A DNA stretch of 64,000 nucleotides, taken from contig NZ_JAOALK010000053.1 of assembly GCF_025154055.1 (NCBI RefSeq), forward strand, positions 117,161-181,160, in the 5' to 3' direction. Below the pieces are notes generated by a model. The model was not told the origin of the DNA. It saw only the letters and a list, made by a program, of their open reading frames with translations, and made no database searches. The number at the start of each line of letters is the position of its first letter. Positions within the stretch are counted from its first letter, which is position 1. The stretch is from Aquibacillus koreensis. GTDB taxonomy: Bacteria > Bacillota > Bacilli > Bacillales > Amphibacillaceae. This document shows positions 25,544 to 34,269 of this stretch, one piece after another. The translations under genes were made by a program, and so were the position numbers.

Positions 25544-27475
25544 TTAAACCCTCCGATCAGGTATTATTACTGAAATCGTTGTTCCTTCTCCTACTGAACT
25601 TTCAATCTGTAATCCCGTCCCGAATAAGCGATGCATACGATTTTGAATATTTTGCAATCCAATTCCATCCTCATGTGATGTTTGGTCTAATATATCCTTT
25701 ACCTTTTCTGTCGACATCCCTACTCCATCATCACGCACCTTGATAAGATGACCTTCTGGTAGTTTTGTAATATGAATCGAGACTGTTCCACCTTCTTTTT
25801 TCTTATTCACACCGTGTCTAACGGCGTTTTCGACTAATGGCTGAATTAATAACGGTGGCACAACAAAATCTATATCTTCATCCAACCGAACGTCTACTTT
25901 TAGGCGTTCCTCGAAACGAGCTTGTTCGATATCAAGATAGGAATAGATGAAACCTAATTCATCTCTTATACTGATCCAATTTTCTTTATTATAAAAGTCA
26001 AATTTCGCACGCAAGTAATCGCTCAATGATAATACTAGCTCATACGCTTCATCTGAACGCTTTAATATCATAGAAGAAATTACATTTAAAGCATTAAACA
26101 AGAAATGTGGCTTGATTTGCGCTTGTAAAAACGCCAATTCATTTTCTTTAGCCTGGTTCGATTTCTCTGTTAATACGTCTAACGTTTGAAGTAACTCTTT
26201 GGATAACTCTTCACTTTTTTTGTAGTAAAGGGTATATCGATAAATTAACAATGCGGCTAATGCGATGCTAAAAATCGCCATACAAAAAAACGCTATTCCC
26301 ATGTCTTCCTTTATGCCAATACTGTAGAGCATGAGATCAAACCAGAAGAGAAACACACTAAAAATGGCGACAATCAGCATATTATGCTCGACTTGCTCGA
26401 TCCCTTTATCCTGATTTTTAATATACATTAGGAAAACATTTATCGAAATCCATAAAAATACACCAACGACAAAAAATAAATAAAAGTTTAATGTGCTTAA
26501 ATAAAGGCTTAAAGGTAAGGTTAATACAAGAAGAATAAAAAGAGCAAAAGTGAAAGATATAATAGTTTTCAATCGGTTTGAGAGAAAACCATCATTAATT
26601 TTATTAACAACATGTAACACAAATATGACTGACAAAGCGCTGACAAAATGGCCAAATCTAAAGGTTGAATTCAAAGTAAGGTCTGGAAATATAATCGTAA
26701 TAATGCGTTCACTATAGATACCACCCGTTACACCAAAGCATAAGCAACTTAACGCTAACGCAAAAGTTGCAGGTTCCATCATACGGTAGTGCCTGCTTGT
26801 AAAATATAAAATAATATAAAAGATACCTACAATAAAGACTACTAATAGCATAGCAAATTCAAACATAATCGTTTGTTGCTGATGAGTTACTAATTCTTGC
26901 TGCAAACCAAATAGAAGAGGTTTAGCAATACCACCAACGATATATTCATGATTTGATGCATGGATAATAATTTCAGCCGTTTCATCCTGTAATTCAAAAT
27001 AAATAATTTCTGAATTATTTCCTGGTACGCTATCTTCCATAGATGGTGAAACTTGTCCATCTTCTAACACAACTTCTCCATTGATATAAATTTTACTCGC
27101 ATTACGAATATTTGATTTTTTAAAACCGAAATATTTTTCATTAGAAATTTCATTTATTACCATGCGATAAGTCGCAAAGCCTTTATTTTTATACTGATTG
27201 CCATGAAGATCTTGACTCCAATTTCCTGGAACAATAGTATAATCTATAGCTTGATTTTGTTGCTTGAAATTTTCAGGTGTTAACAATTCTTCCCAGTAAA
27301 ATTCCCATTCTCCATTCAGCTCAATGTAACCCTTTTCAAAAAAATCTGTTTGCGTAAGGTTAACCTCGCCTCTTTTGACTACAGTCTCTTTATTTAAAAC
27401 GTTCCAATAATAGGCGACCAAACCAATAATTAAAACAAACGTGACCAATATAAATAGTTTCTTTGACCAACTCAA
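25544..27475 (-). CDS. LytS-type sensor histidine kinase with 7TMR-DISM sensor
   Basis: A 643-residue membrane kinase. An N-terminal anchor helix (about 8-28) is followed by an extracellular beta domain (about 30-185) of the 7TMR-DISM type, with NGEWEFYWEELLTP and the GNWS/Y.GFATYR pattern. Seven hydrophobic helices span about 200-405. The cytoplasmic part has the HisKA-like motif FLQAQIKPHFLFNALNVISS with the phospho-accepting His, then an HATPase domain (LLIQPLVENAVRHG, DDGVGM, GIGLQNIQNR). It autophosphorylates on a carbohydrate- or wall-derived cue (known tendency of DISM sensors, not shown here) and signals to the SARP-type regulator downstream. Confidence 0.9.
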   Translation of the reverse strand: MSWSKKLFILVTFVLIIGLVAYYWNVLNKETVVKRGEVNLTQTDFFEKGYIELNGEWEFYWEELLTPENFKQQNQAIDYTIVPGNWSQDLHGNQYKNKGFATYRMVINEISNEKYFGFKKSNIRNASKIYINGEVVLEDGQVSPSMEDSVPGNNSEIIYFELQDETAEIIIHASNHEYIVGGIAKPLLFGLQQELVTHQQQTIMFEFAMLLVVFIVGIFYIILYFTSRHYRMMEPATFALALSCLCFGVTGGIYSERIITIIFPDLTLNSTFRFGHFVSALSVIFVLHVVNKINDGFLSNRLKTIISFTFALFILLVLTLPLSLYLSTLNFYLFFVVGVFLWISINVFLMYIKNQDKGIEQVEHNMLIVAIFSVFLFWFDLMLYSIGIKEDMGIAFFCMAIFSIALAALLIYRYTLYYKKSEELSKELLQTLDVLTEKSNQAKENELAFLQAQIKPHFLFNALNVISSMILKRSDEAYELVLSLSDYLRAKFDFYNKENWISIRDELGFIYSYLDIEQARFEERLKVDVRLDEDIDFVVPPLLIQPLVENAVRHGVNKKKEGGTVSIHITKLPEGHLIKVRDDGVGMSTEKVKDILDQTSHEDGIGLQNIQNRMHRLFGTGLQIESSVGEGTTISVIIPDRRV

Positions 27476-27506
27476 GTCACAGCCCCTCTCTAGTTGCTTA
27501 AACTAA

Positions 27507-27535
27507 GTATATTTTAAAAACGTAAATAGGGTCAA
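27507..27535 (-). promoter_or_regulatory. Likely promoter of the two-component operon
   Basis: On the minus strand TTGACC is followed after 17 bases by ATATAC, about 30 bases before the kinase start, with GAGAGGGG next to the start codon. The -10 box is imperfect. Confidence 0.5.
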
Positions 27536-27550
27536 TGTTATTTATTTGTA

Positions 27551-27574
27551 GGGGTCAGACCCTGTCGAAAGACA
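27551..27574 (-). repeat. Family A palindromic element, copy 7
   Basis: Core plus about 90 bp of flank shared with copy 1 at 3793 (TTTTCCACGTA, then GGACA). It is inverted relative to copy 8 at 28013. Confidence 0.8.
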
Positions 27575-28012
27575 CTTTAGTGAATTTTCCACGTAGGAAG
27601 GACAATGATTACACTGCTGCAAATTCTATACATTCTTTTTAAAGGTGCTGCCAAGCTTAGAAGAGCATACGTTGAAACAGGAACTAATGATAACAATGGA
27701 ACTGCTATACGATCGACACACTTCTGCATATGTTGGACTATTACAATTCCTATTTCCTAGCATCATGATAACCCATGGATAAGGGTAGGGTTGATCGCAG
27801 AGAATAGTTTGGATATTATCAGAACAATTGCCGACGAGAATCTATACCCCTATACACTTGAGCACCTCAAAAAGATTAGAGCAGTAGAATTAGTTGAGTA
27901 TTCGGGTATTTATCTACAACATGGGGGAGTTATTTATAGAAGGCAGAGATGCTTAAATATTTGTTCACTAATGAGCATCTGACATGGTAAAAAAGCTACC
28001 CTCTCACCTCAA
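27575..28012. other. Decayed segment between inverted family A elements
   Basis: No gene is supported. A plus-strand frame of 63 codons (27791-27982) has no ribosome binding site and no recognisable motif. Together with the shared flank at 3793 the segment looks like the remains of a mobile unit with family A ends. Confidence 0.4.
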
Positions 28013-28067
28013 TGTCCACCCACCATGGACAAATCTGTACTTTTGTCTTTCGACAGGGCCAGACCCC
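28013..28067 (+). repeat. Family A palindromic element, copy 8
   Basis: A full-length element with a changed terminus (GGGCCAGACCCC). It closes the 517-bp segment opened by copy 7. Confidence 0.8.
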
Positions 28068-28134
28068 GATATTCGCTTGCATAGTTACTCCATATTTGAT
28101 CACACTAATACCATTCTTACTCTTAGGTGATATA

Positions 28135-28596
28135 ATGATTCTTTCTGTATTTTTGTTTATATTAGTTTTCTTGTTAATTGTATTTTGCAACTATAAAAAG
28201 AGACTTCATCTTTTTGAGATCCTTTTTATTTGGATGACAGTTTGGTTAATTACACACTCTGTCTCATCTATACTTATAGTCAATTTGGAATTGCTAAGCT
28301 TGTCAACAAGTAAGAGTGATTTCTGGACCCATTTTTTTAAGAGACTTTTTCTTTATCCATTAATCATAATTATCTTTTTTGATTTTCACCTTAGAATTAG
28401 GAATCGCATGTGGAAAATAATTCTTTCTATCTTTACTATTTTCTTTATGTCTTCGTTGGAATTTTTATTTATTTACTTAGGTGTATTAAAAAACAACAAA
28501 TTTCAAGTTCACCATTCTCTAATAGAATGGACATTTACAGTTGTACTCTCATACATACTATGGACATGGTACAGAAAACGTCGTTTAATGAGGTAA
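28135..28596 (+). CDS. Small multi-pass membrane protein, CBO0543-like
   Basis: A 153-residue protein with four or five hydrophobic helices and a basic C-terminus (WYRKRRLMR). The ATG at 28135 is chosen because an upstream ATG at 28012 would start inside a repeat element; the site before it is weak. The helix pattern and tail resemble small paired membrane proteins annotated CBO0543 family in bacilli, but I see no diagnostic motif. It ends four bases before the next gene, so the two form an operon. Confidence 0.6.
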   Translation: MILSVFLFILVFLLIVFCNYKKRLHLFEILFIWMTVWLITHSVSSILIVNLELLSLSTSKSDFWTHFFKRLFLYPLIIIIFFDFHLRIRNRMWKIILSIFTIFFMSSLEFLFIYLGVLKNNKFQVHHSLIEWTFTVVLSYILWTWYRKRRLMR

Positions 28597-28600
28597 TGAC

Positions 28601-29113
28601 ATGTTACTATACTTTCCTGAGAAATTTGATATAAATGAATGGACTATACTTATAACAGTAGTATTTAACATTGGGATTTTTCTCTTTATGCGTAAGAGAA
28701 TTCCTAAGGAAATAACCCCTTTAATTGTGCTGCTTAGCATATCATTCCCTCAGGTTATGGATCATTCAATGGGCGTTAAGCCCTTTAATTATTACGATTT
28801 AACTGATTCTAACAAATATGAGTTATTTGATGTTATTTTATACGGGGCGTATCCAGCCTTCGGATACTTATTCGTTTACTTTTTGGACTATTTAAATCTT
28901 AAAGGTAAGAAACTAGTCTTATACTTTTTATCATGGGCATTATTTTCAGTTGTATTTGAATTATTACTCGTTAAACTACACGTATATGTATATAATGGCT
29001 GGAAAATATATTATTCATTACCTGTTTATCTAGTTGTTCTCTCACTAACGTTTCTGCTTTACAAGTTCCTTATATATTACAATAAACATGAGCATACCAA
29101 TGTGGTCAAATAA
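28601..29113 (+). CDS. Small multi-pass membrane protein, second of a pair
   Basis: A 170-residue protein with about five membrane helices and a conserved-looking stretch YELFDVILYGAYPAFGYLF. GAGG precedes the ATG and overlaps the end of the upstream gene, so expression is coupled. Probably a partner of the preceding protein; function unknown. Confidence 0.6.
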   Translation: MLLYFPEKFDINEWTILITVVFNIGIFLFMRKRIPKEITPLIVLLSISFPQVMDHSMGVKPFNYYDLTDSNKYELFDVILYGAYPAFGYLFVYFLDYLNLKGKKLVLYFLSWALFSVVFELLLVKLHVYVYNGWKIYYSLPVYLVVLSLTFLLYKFLIYYNKHEHTNVVK

Positions 29114-29149
29114 AGTACCATACTTTTCCCTTTTAAGGTTTACCTCAAA

Positions 29150-29205
29150 TGTCCTTCCTTCGTGGACAAATCTGTACTTTTGTCTTTCGACAGGGTCTGA
29201 CCCCT
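29150..29205 (+). repeat. Family A palindromic element, copy 9
   Basis: A complete copy, directly after the membrane-protein pair. GACCCC is followed by TGAAA, so it is unlikely to be a strong terminator. Confidence 0.85.
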
Positions 29206-29273
29206 GAAATATAATAATTTTAAGCTCTTCGTCAAATACTACTCCTAAACTAAATCTTTTTAGGAGGATAACA

Positions 29274-30353
29274 TTGGAAAACGATACTTCATCTTACCAA
29301 GAACAAGAAGTAATGAACCAAATAAAAGAACATCAACAAAATCAAAAATTGAATGCTTCGGAACTAGGTGAATTATATTCAAATTATATGGGGGATTCCT
29401 TATTTAGTTGTGTCTTTGAACATCATCTTCAAGTAGTAGAAGATGAAGAAGTTAAGGAATATATTGAATTTGCATTAAAAACTTCGAAAAAGAATTTAAT
29501 CATGTTGAAAGAGATTTATACGAAGGAAAATATCCCTGCCCCAATTGGTTTTGGTGAGCAAGATGTTAGAAAAGATGCCCCTAGACTTTTTAGTGATATT
29601 TTTATTCTTTATTATATTGCAGAAATGTCCAAGGTTGCTATCGTTACCTATGGTAGTGCAATTTCAAGTGCACACAGACAAGATTTAATAGATTATTTTA
29701 AGCTGTGTTTACATGACTCCTTAATCACATTTGAAAAGGGGTCACATCTATTAGCTATGAAAGGAAAAGATACACCTGCTCCCACAATTCCCTATCCGAA
29801 AAAAGTTGATTTTGTAGAAAAGAAATCATTTATTTCATTGATCGCAGGTAAAAATAGACCACTAACTGCACTTGAAATTAAACATCTACATGTCAACCTT
29901 AATACCAATATTCTAGGCAAAGCATTGATGTTAGGGTTTAGCCAGTTGGCATCATCCAGTAGATTAAGGAAGTTTTTTCAGCAAGGGGCACAGATTGCAG
30001 ATAAACAGATCAAATCTTTAGGTAGTTTTCTTACCAATGAAAATTTACCTGTCCCACCTACTATGGAAGCACATGTTTCTGACTCTACGACTCCACCATT
30101 CTCAGATAAGTTAATGCTTTATCATACAACACTTGCGAATCAAATCGGCATTTCAAACTATGGTCAAGCTATTGCCAAAATCATGCGTCATGACATACAT
30201 GCTCAATTCGCTACTCTTATAGCTGATATAGGAAAGTATGCAAATGAAGGGTTGAATCTCACAATAGAAAATGGCTGGTTAGAAGAACCTCCAACGGCTG
30301 CTGACCGGAAGCAACTGTCTAAAAGTTCCCCTGGAAGTAGGTCTGAGGAATGA
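29274..30353 (+). CDS. DUF3231 family protein
   Basis: A 359-residue protein with a TTG start preceded by AGGAGG at seven bases. It is made of two similar helical halves (residues about 15-175 and 190-335). Each carries a GELY(S/T).Y/..D.LM.YH pattern and a P-rich loop (ENIPAPIGFGEQD; ENLPVPPTMEAHV). This duplicated ferritin-like bundle is the mark of DUF3231, common in bacilli and often linked to sporulation. Function is unknown. A short Ser-rich tail closes it. Confidence 0.85.
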   Translation: MENDTSSYQEQEVMNQIKEHQQNQKLNASELGELYSNYMGDSLFSCVFEHHLQVVEDEEVKEYIEFALKTSKKNLIMLKEIYTKENIPAPIGFGEQDVRKDAPRLFSDIFILYYIAEMSKVAIVTYGSAISSAHRQDLIDYFKLCLHDSLITFEKGSHLLAMKGKDTPAPTIPYPKKVDFVEKKSFISLIAGKNRPLTALEIKHLHVNLNTNILGKALMLGFSQLASSSRLRKFFQQGAQIADKQIKSLGSFLTNENLPVPPTMEAHVSDSTTPPFSDKLMLYHTTLANQIGISNYGQAIAKIMRHDIHAQFATLIADIGKYANEGLNLTIENGWLEEPPTAADRKQLSKSSPGSRSEE

Positions 30354-30548
30354 TGTGTGGATGTCTTAAGCAAAACATTGTGGAGCTCTTTGCCTTTTAT
30401 AATTGGAGCTTCCTCTGTAACTGTTGGTTTAATATGTATATCGAAAAGATAGGTGTTTGGTTCGGTAAATATATTTATATTCCACCGAACGCTTCTTTAT
30501 AATTGTGCTTGGCCACCACCTGTTAATGCCAAGTTTGACATCTTACAG
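30354..30548. other. Gene-free stretch with two hairpins
   Basis: GGTTCGG...CCGAAC near 30460-30492 is a plausible terminator of the DUF3231 gene. CCACCTGT...ACAGGTGG at 30513-30549 resembles a family B arm pair around an unrelated loop. Confidence 0.4.
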
Positions 30549-30613
30549 GTGGTGCCCAACTATTTCGTTTAATAAAGACGACAATAGTTACATCAAATAC
30601 AAAGTGCAGCTAT
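30549..30613 (-). pseudogene. Remnant of a holin-like type I toxin gene
   Basis: On the minus strand the end of the toxin frame is recognisable (VTIVVF then KRN), matching the 3' end of the toxin at 54550-54657, but the rest is frameshifted and the start is gone. It is flanked by a B-like hairpin and by family A copy 10. Confidence 0.6.
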
Positions 30614-30632
30614 TTATTTAGACTCGCTTAAA

Positions 30633-30688
30633 TGTCCTCTCCATAAGGACATTTACACCACTTTGTCTTTCGACAGGGTCTGACCCCT
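30633..30688 (+). repeat. Family A palindromic element, copy 10
   Basis: A full copy with some substitutions in the first hairpin (TGTCC...GGACA kept) and a perfect CGACAGGGTCTGACCCC end. Confidence 0.85.
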
Positions 30689-31046
30689 TAAATAGTGTGT
30701 GAACTTAATAATCCGCCTACGAATGATATACCTAGTATTACGTAGTTGACGATTACTGCGCAGTAAAGTTCATCTGAAGTTTATGAAAGGGTGTGATTAA
30801 GCTAATCGATTTCCTATAGAAATAAAAAACGTCCCTAATAAAGGAACGCTGTTTCAGAGAATTCTATAGTCACTTTCTTTGTATGAGCTACATGTGTTGC
30901 CAGTACTAGGGATTATTTAACAAGCACTTATACTGATCCGTTCGCATTAATGTATGCAATAAATGAAAGAGGAACACAAATGCACAGCAATTGAATTCCT
31001 CCTACTATACTTACTCTTTCACAACAAAACTATCATTATCAAGCAC
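30689..31046. other. Gene-free stretch with toxin-promoter remnant
   Basis: A 25-30-codon minus-strand hydrophobic frame (about 30703-30787) lacks a start. At 31010-31045 the sequence CACAACAAAACTATCATTATCAA matches the DNA behind the toxin promoters at 54738 and 56875, so this is a piece of a type I toxin unit without its toxin. Confidence 0.4.
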
Positions 31047-31211
31047 TCAATCATCGATAAAACCCGTTAATTTCCGAGTGGTGCCAAGCTCCACTGATGA
31101 AGATAGTAAAAACTCCCGAACTTCCTCAATCGTGAGCCCCAAATCTTTTGCTTCCTTGATCAAGCTAATCCATTCTTTATCGATCGGACTCTTATGTTTT
31201 GTATTGATTGA
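31047..31211 (-). pseudogene. SinI-like antirepressor remnant without start codon
   Basis: The frame encodes DKEWISLIKEAKDLGLTIEEVREFLL, a clear SinI dimerisation helix-hairpin as in the SinI antirepressor that binds SinR and controls biofilm and sporulation genes. An in-frame stop lies just before, and no ATG, GTG or TTG precedes the domain, although GGGAGG stands nearby (about 31220). The C-terminal part runs into family B-like DNA (GTTAATTTCCGAGTGGTGCC). Either the start was lost or the annotation needs a non-standard start. No sinR is seen. Confidence 0.65.
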
Positions 31212-31337
31212 TTATAACTTCCTCCCGTATCCCCTTCAGGTAGCACAGCCATCTTAGCATTTAGCTTTAGACCTGTCACTTTGCGCCCTTTCTTTTCATT
31301 AAGTCTGCCCTTTACTGGAGGTTAAGATTTGTATTCC

Positions 31338-33980
31338 CTATCGTCCTCCCCTTAAGGACAAATCGATCAACTTGTCTTTCGACAGGGTCTGACCCCCCAA
31401 TGTTAAATCCACATAAGCAAACTCCTCAGATTCCCCCATCTCGTTGTAGGTTACAACAAGTACTCTTGTATCGTGGATATAATGAATTGGTATGGTAAAT
31501 TCCATGGCCGAATCCATTATACCGAAAGCGGTAAACACCCCTAGTCTATCATTATCATTATTTGACCAATATACGTAGTAACCAAGGATATCTGATTCAT
31601 CTTCTGCTTTTCCGATTGTGAACTTGATTTCATTATTATTAACAATTGTATAATCTACAAATGAAGGTCCCTGCTTCGGTAAGATAATTTGCCTTACTGT
31701 AACATTAAATGTCGTAGACACCAATAATTCTTTACCTTTAGCATAGTATAGATTCAATGTGATGAAAGACTCACCAGGATGAACTCCCTCAAACTCTATC
31801 CACTCCCCCCTATTTTCTACTTTCACTGAACCATCACTACTTATTGCCTCAACACGATACAATTGACTAGAAAAGTCGACCTCTTCCCCGTATGGATCAA
31901 TGAATAGGCCACTTAACTCCAAACCAGAATAGTCATTTTCTATCAGTTCACGATCATTTAATCTCCTGCCAACTGAATAAGCTTGATAATCGACAATAGG
32001 TGTATAAACAGAAACATTTGATAAACCAAAATCATTTTTAGAATAAATTAGAATCCCTTTTGCTTGAGTAGGTATTTCTATATCCTCTGGAAAAATATAA
32101 TGAATGTCTTCACCAGTCTTTTCAAGAGTAATAATTGGTTCACCGAGTTTCTCGTTTTGTTCATCTGCCCAGAAAAGAACATAGTCGGTCAAATAAGTTT
32201 CATCGGTTGCCTTTGTAATAATTACTTCAGGAACTATCGCATTATTTAACGGGTTTGTATCCATAAACTCAATGGAAATTGCAGTTTCCAATGGAATACT
32301 AATAACAACACTAATATTAATCTCTTTAACTATCTCGGTATTATCTAGTCCAACTTTAAATACTAATTTAGATTCACCAGGTTGAATAGGTGTGATTCTC
32401 ATTTGAGCATCTTCTATACTTACCGCAGCAACCTCTAAGCCATCCACTTGAACGGTTGTTTCAATCCTCTCATCCATGGCATAAAAATCACTTAAATCAA
32501 TATTTTTTACTCCTTCTGATAAATCAAGGGATTCGAAGGATATTGTTTCTAAATAATCCTTTATCTTCTGTATTAACCTAGCCCTTTCTTCCTCGCGTTG
32601 ACGCTCTTCTTCCTCACGCTGACGCTCTTCCTCGAGTTCATTCGAAGGAGGCTTTATTCCAGGTGGAGGTTGTGGTGCTGGCGGCATCGGTCTCACTATT
32701 TCAGGTTGTGATGGTTTCTCTCTTGCTTTCTCCTGATTTCGTTCCAGCCTCTCTCTCTCTTCCCTACTTAATTGTTCTAAATATTTTCTCTCCGCCTCCT
32801 CGGCAGCTCGTTCCTGCTGTAAGCGATTTTCTTCCTTTTGTTGTTCTACTCTTTGTTTGATCTGCTCTATTATTCTCTGATTTTCTTCTTGTAGTCTTTG
32901 TTGTTCTGCACGTTTTCTTTCCTCTTCTGCACGTTTCCTTTCCTCTTCCGCCCTTTCTTGTTGCCTATCAAATAATTGATTCTCCAATTCTAGTGGATGT
33001 AGCATAATATCTTTACTCATGTCAATACGTCCACGATCATCTTCAACCATGTTATTAAATTGATCCACTAAAAATTGGGCTTCTTCTTGCGTAATATGTC
33101 CTCTTTTAATAGATTGATCAAGGATATATTCATACAACTTGTTTGTGTTTTCTTTTAACTTATCCAGATCTTCATCCGAAGTTAAGCCATATTCTCCCCT
33201 CATATCGGGACTACTATTTAATAACTCCAATAAACTTTCATTCTCTTCATCAATTTTCATCTTATTCTCTATAAAACTTGCTAACATTGAATTATTCATA
33301 TTCATTACAAGTTCACCTGGTGTAATAATCCCAGGATGTGTGTCGTGCTGGTCATTAGTATTTACGCTCAATTGCTGGGATGGTAACACATTTGTAAATC
33401 GATCCGGTTCTGGAATAAAAGATGACCTCACTATGCCAGAAGCCACAAATAGACCACTCTCCCCTGTTTCCGGATCAACAGAAGTGAAAAAATGTGTACC
33501 TATTGGCTGATATTGAATATCATTTATATTCACAAAATATGCATCGTGTTCTCCCATATGATATACGAGCCCGACATGTTGATTCATTTCAATCTGAACA
33601 CCTTTTTCATCATCTATAATTTCAGTTATTTCTATAGAAGAATTCTCATCAATCATAAACATTTCATCTGAATTCATTTCACCCTTAGCTGTCGAACTTT
33701 CTTTCGTTATGACCGTATCTCCCGCATATACTTGTATTTCATTTGTTTCTGTGATTTCTTGACCATCTCTTCCAATAATGACTTCCCCGTTAATAACATG
33801 TAGCGTAATGTAATCATTATTATTCAAAGCAGTCTCTTCACTTTCACTTATACGATCCACCTCTTCAGCGTCTACAGCTGATACACTAGCTTCTTCTTTG
33901 GGTTTAAAAAACAAAAGTGATGTCATTACAATGATAATCATGAGACCTACGAAAGAACCTATTAAAACATATTTTTTCAT
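31338..33980 (-). CDS. Membrane-anchored FecR-domain protein with coiled coil, C-terminus from a repeat element
   Basis: An 880-residue protein started at 33980, where AAGGAGG stands five bases upstream; a longer frame to 34022 lacks a site. One membrane helix (about 5-25) anchors it, with the bulk outside. Residues about 55-190 fit a FecR domain (AGDTVITKESSTAKGEM, SSIEITEI). A helical region follows, then a long Glu/Arg/Gln coiled coil (about 320-440), a Pro-rich linker (PMPPAPQPPPG) and several Ig-like beta domains. In other phyla FecR domains relay signals to sigma factors; in Firmicutes they occur on surface proteins. The last residues (GGQTLSKDKLIDLSLRGGR) are the translated family A element, so the original end is lost. 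No partner gene is adjacent. Confidence 0.8.
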   Translation of the reverse strand: MKKYVLIGSFVGLMIIIVMTSLLFFKPKEEASVSAVDAEEVDRISESEETALNNNDYITLHVINGEVIIGRDGQEITETNEIQVYAGDTVITKESSTAKGEMNSDEMFMIDENSSIEITEIIDDEKGVQIEMNQHVGLVYHMGEHDAYFVNINDIQYQPIGTHFFTSVDPETGESGLFVASGIVRSSFIPEPDRFTNVLPSQQLSVNTNDQHDTHPGIITPGELVMNMNNSMLASFIENKMKIDEENESLLELLNSSPDMRGEYGLTSDEDLDKLKENTNKLYEYILDQSIKRGHITQEEAQFLVDQFNNMVEDDRGRIDMSKDIMLHPLELENQLFDRQQERAEEERKRAEEERKRAEQQRLQEENQRIIEQIKQRVEQQKEENRLQQERAAEEAERKYLEQLSREERERLERNQEKAREKPSQPEIVRPMPPAPQPPPGIKPPSNELEEERQREEEERQREEERARLIQKIKDYLETISFESLDLSEGVKNIDLSDFYAMDERIETTVQVDGLEVAAVSIEDAQMRITPIQPGESKLVFKVGLDNTEIVKEINISVVISIPLETAISIEFMDTNPLNNAIVPEVIITKATDETYLTDYVLFWADEQNEKLGEPIITLEKTGEDIHYIFPEDIEIPTQAKGILIYSKNDFGLSNVSVYTPIVDYQAYSVGRRLNDRELIENDYSGLELSGLFIDPYGEEVDFSSQLYRVEAISSDGSVKVENRGEWIEFEGVHPGESFITLNLYYAKGKELLVSTTFNVTVRQIILPKQGPSFVDYTIVNNNEIKFTIGKAEDESDILGYYVYWSNNDNDRLGVFTAFGIMDSAMEFTIPIHYIHDTRVLVVTYNEMGESEEFAYVDLTLGGQTLSKDKLIDLSLRGGR
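31342..31397 (+). repeat. Family A palindromic element, copy 11, inside a coding region
   Basis: A complete copy lying within the 3' end of the FecR-domain gene. It is translated on the minus strand as the last 20 or so residues of that protein. Confidence 0.85.
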
Positions 33981-34269
33981 ACCTGCCTCCTTATAAAGTT
34001 TGTAAAATATATAACCTGACAAAATTTGATTTACTTTTAAGCATTGTCAATGGCTCAAGCTTAATCTCACCAAGTAGGAACGGTGTGGCTAGCAGTACCA
34101 GACTGAATACGGCAGCTAACTAGCAAGGGAAAACTTTGTATTTATAGTACGATCGCTACTGCTAGTTCATTATAGCTAATCACCGGTAACAAAAAGGTAA
34201 CAAAAAGAGGGGAAATAAGTATTATTGTCGAAATATTATGGATTGACTATGTAAACAGGAGGAAAAGAG
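33981..34269. promoter_or_regulatory. Divergent promoter region
   Basis: The 289 bases between the divergent FecR-domain gene and the pseudo-hydrolase regulator gene must hold both promoters. No dyad stands out. CAGGAGG precedes the right-hand start. Confidence 0.4.

Noticed and set aside
27791..27982. 63-codon plus-strand frame
   Set aside because: No ribosome binding site, no motif, and it lies in a decayed segment between repeats.
30703..30787. Hydrophobic minus-strand frame ending FVGGLLSSHTI
   Set aside because: No start codon and a stop close upstream; too short to call.
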